A stretch of 64,000 nt of DNA from Galaxea fascicularis (Eukaryota > Cnidaria > Anthozoa > Scleractinia > Euphylliidae). Position numbers and translations under genes: made by a program. The stretch lies in the NCBI GenBank assembly GCA_948470475.1, contig OX419336.1:32696915-32760914 (forward strand), written 5' to 3'. The notes beneath the pieces are model-generated. The model made no database searches. It saw only the letters and a list, made by a program, of their open reading frames with translations, and had not been told where the DNA came from. Below are positions 58,458 to 64,000 of the stretch, piece after piece (the stretch's first letter is position 1; each line of letters begins with the position of its first letter).

Positions 58458-58812
58458 TCAGGAAGCAAGCCCGTAAATTAAGTAAGGATGGATTAGTGTC
58501 TTGTAAACATTAATGAGTACATGTCGTGGGGCAAAATGGCGTAATTTTCTTAACGGACCAATAATTTTACTAACTTTTGTGGCGACAACATCAACATTAG
58601 ATTTCCAGGAGAAATTTTTATCAATTATAACGCCAAGATATTTGATGTGATCTTTGGAGTCAAGGCTAACGTTTTCATTCCTCTCGCTATCGAACATACA
58701 GATATTGGGGTAATAAGTAAGCCTCTTTTAGTACGAGTGAAATAAGTTAGATTTTTTTATATTAAGAGTTTATTTATTGGATATCAGCCAGTCGCTAAGA
58801 CTTCAGTTCTTC
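58458..58812 (-). mobile_element. Reverse transcriptase fragment of a non-LTR retrotransposon
   Basis: Reads YLGVIIDKNFSWKSNVDVVA then KVSKIIGPLRKLRHFAPRHV and YKTLIHPYLIYGLAS, a pattern typical of the region after the RT catalytic core. To its right an interrupted frame adds TLNIKKSNL. Truncated and with stops; inserted beside linker exon 58260-58313. It differs in sequence from the RT at 15133-16060. Confidence 0.7.
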
Positions 58813-59630
58813 AATTTGTATGGACTAGAAGTTCATTTGTCCGTCGTTAAAGCCACGAAGACGTATTATTTGTGATAAGTTACTTTCCTCAATTTCCTGT
58901 AACAACCTCTCACAAAAGGTTTGTTGCGCCATTTTTATCGTTTTGAAAACCTGCATTTCCCGGTAAGTGAACTGATCCACCTCGGTGTCAGAGGTGTGTT
59001 TAATTAAACTCCTACTTTATCCCGAGGATAGTGCTAATCGTGGAACCCAATCTCGCAAGGATTGATCCCTCGCTAAGCGCTAATCGGCTTTTCAGAAACC
59101 GGCATCAATCATGCGCTTCTCGTATCCTGACTGCATGCTTACAAGACCACACCAGTTGGGCTTGTCTCAGAGCAAACTTTACGCCATGCGTGCCAAGAGA
59201 GATTCATACAGTTTATTTTTGAAACCAAAATTTGCGTAACGGAACAATTAGCACTCACAAACAAACCCGAGATTGACCGCCGAGATTTACCTCTTGAGAC
59301 CTAATATAAAGACAATAAAACTAATGCAGCCAGTACAATCAAGTGTTTCTCCTTTAACTCCTCAAGGTCGTGCCATCTCACCCTTTGAGCCCTGATATCA
59401 ACATGTATATTCTCTTAACTGGTCTCCTCATATATCTTACACTACATCAAGATGTGTCATGTTTGATTATCATTTTCCGTATTCTCATGACCTGTGTGTT
59501 AGCTAAAATGGGGATCGACGAACGGGTTCAATTTTCAAATAATTAATTCTTTAATATAACCTACAGGGGTACGCTTGAACTGGTTCGACTGTAAATATTA
59601 CTTACGTATAGCATACAATGTCATATTTAC

Positions 59631-59936
59631 CCTTGCGAAGGATTCTTCTCCGAATAATAGTGGGACCTTTCCCCTGCCTACGGCTCGCAGACCATATCCA
59701 ATATTTCTTTCGACCCTTGTATCCAATGAAGACGAAACTGCCTCTGTAGCCGAAGTTTAAAACCCTCGAACGGACGCCAATTTGTCGCAGAACTTTCAAG
59801 TAAGGCTTTCCATACCTTTCGGCCTCGTCCTGAGCAGCAACAATTACTATTCTTCTGTAATAATAATGATAAAACCCAAAAGGATTCAATTCAGTCTTAA
59901 CATCAACAAAAACGTCAAAGCAGCTATCTCCTTCAG
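59631..59936 (-). CDS. ILEI/FAM3-type domain, C-terminal part (102 codons, phase 1-1)
   Basis: Acceptor AACGTTTCAAG, donor GCAAGG then GTAAAT. Reads AEGDSCFDVFVDVKTEL, then IVIVAAQDEAERYGKPYLKV, LRQIGVRSRVLNFGYRGSF and VFIGYKGRKKYW. The FD start, the I-V-V-A-x-x-D-E-A core, the L-x-x-x-G helix end and S-F-V-F-I-G-x-K-G are hallmarks of the ILEI/FAM3 (PANDER-like) fold. It ends GPTIIRRRILRK, running into the Arg linker. A GTAAGT 25 nt further downstream would leave phase 2 and break the chain, so the internal GTAAAT was chosen. The family is secreted or luminal in other animals. Confidence 0.8.
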
Positions 59937-60104
59937 CTTGAAACGTTACATTATCAACTCCGTTGATAAAACCAAACTTTTGAAAACAACTCCTCCACTG
60001 GCTCAGCACCACAGTTTCTTTAGAAACTACCCCCTTTATCTCCTTCAGGAGGTCATGTCATCATCTACTTTAAACTGGACATTTATGTTAGGGGAACATG
60101 TTTC

Positions 60105-60216
60105 TCAAGTGAGCGATAATTTCCCTTCATGTTCCCACAAACAAGGATCTCCATTAATGAGCAGTACCCTCCCTTTCAGGACGTTCACGAAGACAATCCA
60201 AAGTAACAAATGAGCC
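60105..60216 (-). other. Possible alternative first exon with signal-peptide-like start
   Basis: MAHLLLWIVFVNVLKGRVLL followed by INGDPCLWEHEGKLSLT and a stop. The first 15-20 residues are signal-peptide-like and start with ATG, inside the intron between the two ILEI exons. I see no convincing donor, so it may be chance. Confidence 0.2.
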
Positions 60217-61266
60217 ATAATTACCAAAAGGTATTGGGGCCACTGAATTCGTTTTATCTTCTGTGGCCTTTGTACTGTTGGGGGCGGATGGCAAGTCAAC
60301 ACATCGGATTACTCGAAACTCAACACGCTTTTAATGCCAATACACACATGCTTTCAAGATGGCCGCCAGCAACGAACCCATAATGCTTTTCGGCTTAACT
60401 GTACACCACAGCTTCAACACCCTTTACTGTGAAAGATATCCGAATCGCTACAGACAAATCTACCACCCCTCTTACACAAAAATCTTTTTAAAGCAACCAC
60501 TTCAATTAGGGCAAAAACCTTCCTGTAAACCAACACAGGAGCTCCTCGAAGTCACTCCCAAGGTGTTTGCTAGCTGTAACTAAAGCTGCGGGCGGAGCCA
60601 GTGAATGCACGCGATGATGTTTAGACTAGTTTATCTGTTAATTCTGTAAACGAGCTATTGCTACAATACCAGTGTGACATAACTAGTCAAGTGCAGTACG
60701 TACCCTCGTCTAAGCCTTTTCATAAAAAAGGAGATGAAAAGTATCGCCTGAATCCTGCTGCCATGGGTATCAAAGGATCTTCGTTTTAACACCTTACCTG
60801 TTTATGAATAACAGCAAACAAAACTAGTCATTAACTACTCAATAACAGCCTGTGTTCGGACATTTTACTAACGTGATATCAACAATATGTTGAACACATC
60901 ATTACAGCAAATATCTTTTACCTCTTTTACCTCTTTTAACGTCTTTTACCTTCATTCGTAGGTCCCGGGAGCCTGGATCGTTTTTAGTCTTACATAACTT
61001 ACAAAAATGTGAACCAATAAAGCTAATCCGTATACAGTCGAAACTCGCTAAAATGCACACTATTATGGAAACTTGCCTTGGTCCCGGCAAAATTGTCATA
61101 CGTTTCCAGCTGTAACTCTTCGGACAACGGACTTTACAACTGGGCTGCTGTGGGCCCTTTGAGAATAGTGAAGGATCTGACACTCTGACGAACTTTGCAA
61201 ATTTATCTCAAATCTTAGTCACTGTTGGTTTGTTAAAACGAAACTAAAAGATAACATCAGTCTTTT

Positions 61267-61590
61267 TTAAAGCCAGTTGGGCTGGAAAAACCCCGTACGT
61301 TCATGTACATAGACTGCTACGTGTTTATTTGCGTTGTATCCCGTACTCCATGGTGTGCCTCGTCGTGCTTCCGGTTGTATAAGAATGCTATGGGGCGATA
61401 GAAATGATGTAGCAAGGGTGTAACTGGGGGAGGGGGTCCTGGGTGCCCGTGATCCCCCCTTTGTAAGCCTTTTTTTAAGCAAACAACCTACAATATTCAG
61501 GTGACAATCTGGTGAGTACCCTCTGTTTGACACAGCATGACCTCCCCTTTGAAAAATCCTGGCTACGCCCATGTGTACGGTAAACAAACG
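61267..61590 (-). repeat. Probable interspersed repeat
   Basis: A frame containing GVARIFQRGGHAVSNRGYSP and GCLLKKRLTKGGSRAPRTP, which I associate from memory with a dispersed repeat of coral genomes. Not a domain I can name. Confidence 0.35.
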
Positions 61591-61780
61591 AACAAGAAAC
61601 CGTGAATGAAATTTGTTGTCAAAGATGCATACAAGAGTCTGACTTATTATTTATTGCTAAAGTATGCTGTTTGTCAGTACTGGGGCTGTCAGAATGGCTT
61701 CACACTCGGCAAAACCTCTATAATATGCAAACCTCTCCATAACAAGGACACTTAATTCCGCCGCTTTGGTGTCCTTGTTA

Positions 61781-62205
61781 GGGCCCGATTACATGGCGAA
61801 TTTCAGCCCGGGCTGAAATTTCATCCCGGCTTCTGAAACAAATCCTCTGAAAATCAAATTGTCGATTACATGGAGATTTTTTCAGCCGGAGCGAAATTCA
61901 GCCCGGGCTGAAAATCCTAGCCCGGTTTGACCTAACCGGGCCAGGATTTTCAGCCCGGGCTGAACTGCGCCCCGGGCTGAAAAAATCTCATGTAATCGAA
62001 AAGAAATTTCAGCCCGGGCTGAAAAGCAGGAAATAACATGGCTGCCTGATTTTCCCGAGACTCTTCGCGCCAAATTTCATATTTGGTGCCGAGAGTAATA
62101 TTTCAGCCCGGGCTGAAATTCGTCATCTAATCGCAATAAAATTTCAGCCCGGTTGACCGGGCTGACATTTCAGCCCGGGCTGAAATTCGCCATGTAATCG
62201 GGCCC
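61781..62205. mobile_element. PIF/Harbinger-like MITE
   Basis: Terminal inverted repeats GGGCCCGATTACATGGCGAA and TTCGCCATGTAATCGGGCCC, flanked on both sides by TTA, the 3-bp target duplication usual for PIF/Harbinger. The interior carries at least six CAGCCCGGGCTG palindromes, so it should fold strongly. No transposase. Lies in the intron between the ILEI exons. Confidence 0.75.
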
Positions 62206-62300
62206 TTAGTGAGGGTCAACTGCGCTGCTAAAAATGCCGGAAGCAAACGGTGATTAAGCCTACTTAATTCCTTCGTATAAAAAGTAATATGATATCTCAC

Positions 62301-62462
62301 CCGTCCTCCGGTCCACAACCACAACATTAAGACCGCGTTCTTCAGGGGAATAGTTTCTTCCATTAACCTTGATGTACGCGTGGGCCTTCCCGAAAAGCGA
62401 AGGGCCGCCACGATAACTCCCGTCCTTATGGCCTGCACTTAAGGCAGCTATATGGATGAATC
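62301..62462 (-). CDS. ILEI/FAM3-type domain, N-terminal part (54 codons, phase 1-1)
   Basis: Acceptor TTTTGTTTTCAG, donor ACGG then GTGAGA. Reads FIHIAALSAGHKDGSYRGG, then AYIKVNGRNYSPEERGLNVV and VVDRRT. The S-A-G, I-x-V-N-G, R-G-x-N-V-V-V and D-x-x-T elements match the first half of ILEI/FAM3-type domains, and it joins 59631-59936 at the expected point before the FD motif. With that exon it forms about 156 residues, a full-length domain. Confidence 0.85.
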
Positions 62463-62534
62463 CTGAAAACAAAAGTATTGAAAACTTAGCTTTGTCTGGT
62501 AATTTTTACGATGTTAGTTCATAAGAAAACTCAC

Positions 62535-62582
62535 TTCCTTGTCGTCTCTTTCTTCGCCTTCTTCTTCGTCGCCTTCGCCGAC
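62535..62582 (-). CDS. 48-nt Arg linker exon before the ILEI-type domain (phase 1-1)
   Basis: Acceptor TATTGCCCTCAG, donor AGGAA then GTGAGT. Encodes ten Arg then KRRQG. All three frames are open over this length; phase 1 is required by the ILEI exon 72 nt further on. Shows that basic linkers also lie N-terminal to the ILEI-type domain. Confidence 0.6.
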
Positions 62583-62811
62583 CTGAGGGCAATAAATACA
62601 ATTCAAATAACTGAAAAATAACATCAATAAAAGACAAAACAGGGCTTGTAGTGTACCTTGCTCCCAATGATTGGTGAATGTTCGCGGCAATTTGCAAGCA
62701 ATATTTTGATGTTTTTGTGTGTTATTTAGTGGGTGAAAGTTACTGTAGTAATACTGTTGAACCAGAGGTTTCCGTGAACGAGTTTTGGACGCGAAGAGGC
62801 CAGTTTTCTCA

Positions 62812-63080
62812 AGTGCTTTTGTCCAAGATTGTAACATGTGCGCAAGACTTAGGGTGCTTGAAAGGCCGAGAATCAATGAAAATGTAGTCGGCTTCGGCCA
62901 CTGGGGCGAGAACCGGGCCCGTGCTGGTTGGGCGCGTCGTCGACCTACTCTTAGGAAGGTTTGAGTAAATGTAATAGCTTGTAATAATGTAATAGTTTGG
63001 GTGCCTTGAAACACCATATTCGATGTCGCGCTTGTACACTTTACCAAGATAGCACGCAGCAACATCCACGAGAAACACGC
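62812..63080 (-). CDS. Unassigned ORF or exon upstream of the ILEI exons
   Basis: After a TTACTTAAG acceptor the frame reads VFLVDVAACYLGKVYKRDIE, later SRSTTRPTSTGPVLAP and EADYIFIDSRPFKHPKSCAH, then a stop. If a donor at 62948 (AAGA then GTAGGT) is used, 62949-63080 is a phase 1-1 exon compatible with linker 62535-62582. Alternatively the frame is the 3' end of a separate gene; the spacing of GK-Y and ADYIFID faintly recalls the C-terminal strands of PARP catalytic domains, a weak resemblance only. Confidence 0.3.
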
Positions 63081-64000
63081 CTTAAGTAAGTTTTATGTGG
63101 AAGTTATAGTTTATGCTATTGGCCAACAATTTTGGTGCACTACCCGTCACGGTGTTTAAACCACCCAACATGTTGAGTGGAATAATATTAGGAGCTCCCG
63201 GCCAAGAATGCTGCCAGCGAACGCAACAGCCTTCTGAAGACAACGGTTAATTGAGCAAGTCTAATAATCGTGTGGGTCCACTAGCGCAGAATAATTGATA
63301 ACTCGAAGAAATGGTAATCCCCGAAAGGATACTTGTCTAGAGTATGATACACTTTGAGTACCGGGCAGTAATATGTCAAGCACCGTCGCCATAATTGCCA
63401 TCTTAAATGTCACCACCAAAACCATCGCCATCACCTTCATATAATCTCCACCATCATCATTACGATCAGTCATCATCATCACCATCACCACCACCATCAT
63501 CAGAGGTTTATTAAAATAAAATGAATAACAATATTACAATTCAGACTGACCATCATCACCACCACCATCATCATCAGCAGCAGCAGCATCATCATCGTTA
63601 TCATAATTAGTCATCATAATTAATCATCATCACCAATTCTTACTTTTTGGTTAGTTGCACTCAAACCAGGTCAAGTGTACCCCTGTAGATTGCATTACTG
63701 AATCGAGTATTTGAAAATTGAACCCGTTAGTCGTTCAGAGAATGTTTTCATTTGAAAAAGGGCAAATACATGTTCAAATCAAAATTCTGTTTAATTATGA
63801 AACAGAGGGTTAAGTACACTCATCACAACTTCCTTGAAGGAAAAACGTATTTTATATCTCCCGACCACAGCCTATTGGTTTGCAATATAAGACATCATCT
63901 CTTGGTCCACATTCACTACGAGCAAAAGCATTCAAGGTTCCGTACCGTGGAAAATGCCGAACTATCTTTCTGAGGGCAGTACGCGTCGCAATTCATGAGA
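63081..64000. other. Right edge, simple repeats, no gene recognised
   Basis: CAT/ACC triplet tracts at about 63400-63500 and 63545-63640 generate spurious Met/Val/His frames. No promoter or first exon for the Arg-rich gene could be identified here. Confidence 0.4.

Larger units (their letters stand above)
174..62582 (-). other. Giant arginine-rich modular gene (44-exon model, both ends open)
   Basis: Span of one predicted minus-strand transcription unit. Each exon listed below has an AG acceptor, usually with a pyrimidine tract, and a GT donor, often GTAAGT or GTGAGT. Each is open in an Arg-rich frame that joins its neighbours without a frameshift. Total coding about 11.7 kb. Predicted order from the N-terminal side: Arg linker, ILEI/FAM3-type domain, then alternating Arg linkers and about 18 basic modules, continuing beyond the left edge. 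The product would be extremely basic; linkers exceed 80% Arg. The ILEI-type domain suggests, by family, a secreted or luminal protein, but no signal peptide was placed with confidence. Function not recognised. RNA evidence would settle exon membership and whether one or several transcripts are made. Confidence 0.8.

Noticed and set aside
60902..60960. Lys-rich C-terminus RMKVKDVKRGKRGKRYLL as another linker
   Set aside because: Derived from GGTAAAAGA-type short repeats with no acceptor, and not arginine-dense.

Overview
The window looks like metazoan nuclear DNA. It is AT-rich and intron-dense, with GT-AG introns, tRNA-headed SINEs, non-LTR retrotransposon scraps, a Penelope-like relic and many fold-back (MITE-like) elements. 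The repeat mix suggests an anthozoan cnidarian (coral or anemone); that assignment is inference and unproven.

The dominant content is one very large gene on the minus strand. I assembled 44 exons spanning 62582 down to 174, about 11.7 kb of coding sequence or roughly 3,900 residues. The 3' end lies beyond the left edge and the 5' end is not resolved on the right. Two exon kinds tend to alternate: short 'linker' exons (30-297 nt) that are almost pure arginine, and long 'module' exons (mostly 474-513 nt) encoding a basic domain of about 160-170 residues. Each module is built from 15-20-residue sub-repeats in which Tyr/Trp/Phe/Val/Ile alternate with Arg/Lys and Gly-Arg turns. Nearly all introns are phase 1 and the exons are multiples of three. 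The two departures agree with their neighbours: 43702-44020 (1 to 2) is followed by 42755-42939 (2 to 1), and 3929-4157 (1 to 2) is followed by two phase 2-2 exons. This frame bookkeeping across more than 40 predicted introns is the main evidence for one real gene.

Near the 5' end, two phase 1-1 exons (62301-62462 and 59631-59936) together encode what looks like a complete ILEI/FAM3-type (PANDER-like) domain, flanked by arginine linkers. The predicted product is therefore an ILEI-type domain followed by about 18 basic modules joined by polyarginine. I do not recognise the module or the architecture, and its function is unknown.

Layout: 58-64 kb, ILEI exons, an unassigned upstream ORF, a PIF/Harbinger-like MITE and an RT fragment; 33-58 kb, diverse modules and linkers including a duplicated module pair (50.4-51.2 and 53.5-54.3 kb); 22-33 kb, five tandem copies of a unit of about 2.18 kb, each adding one module plus one 10-codon linker; 10-20 kb, further modules, mini-exons, retroelement fragments and SINEs; 0-9 kb, modules in shifted (phase 2) exons. 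Apart from transposon remnants I found no convincing gene on the plus strand.
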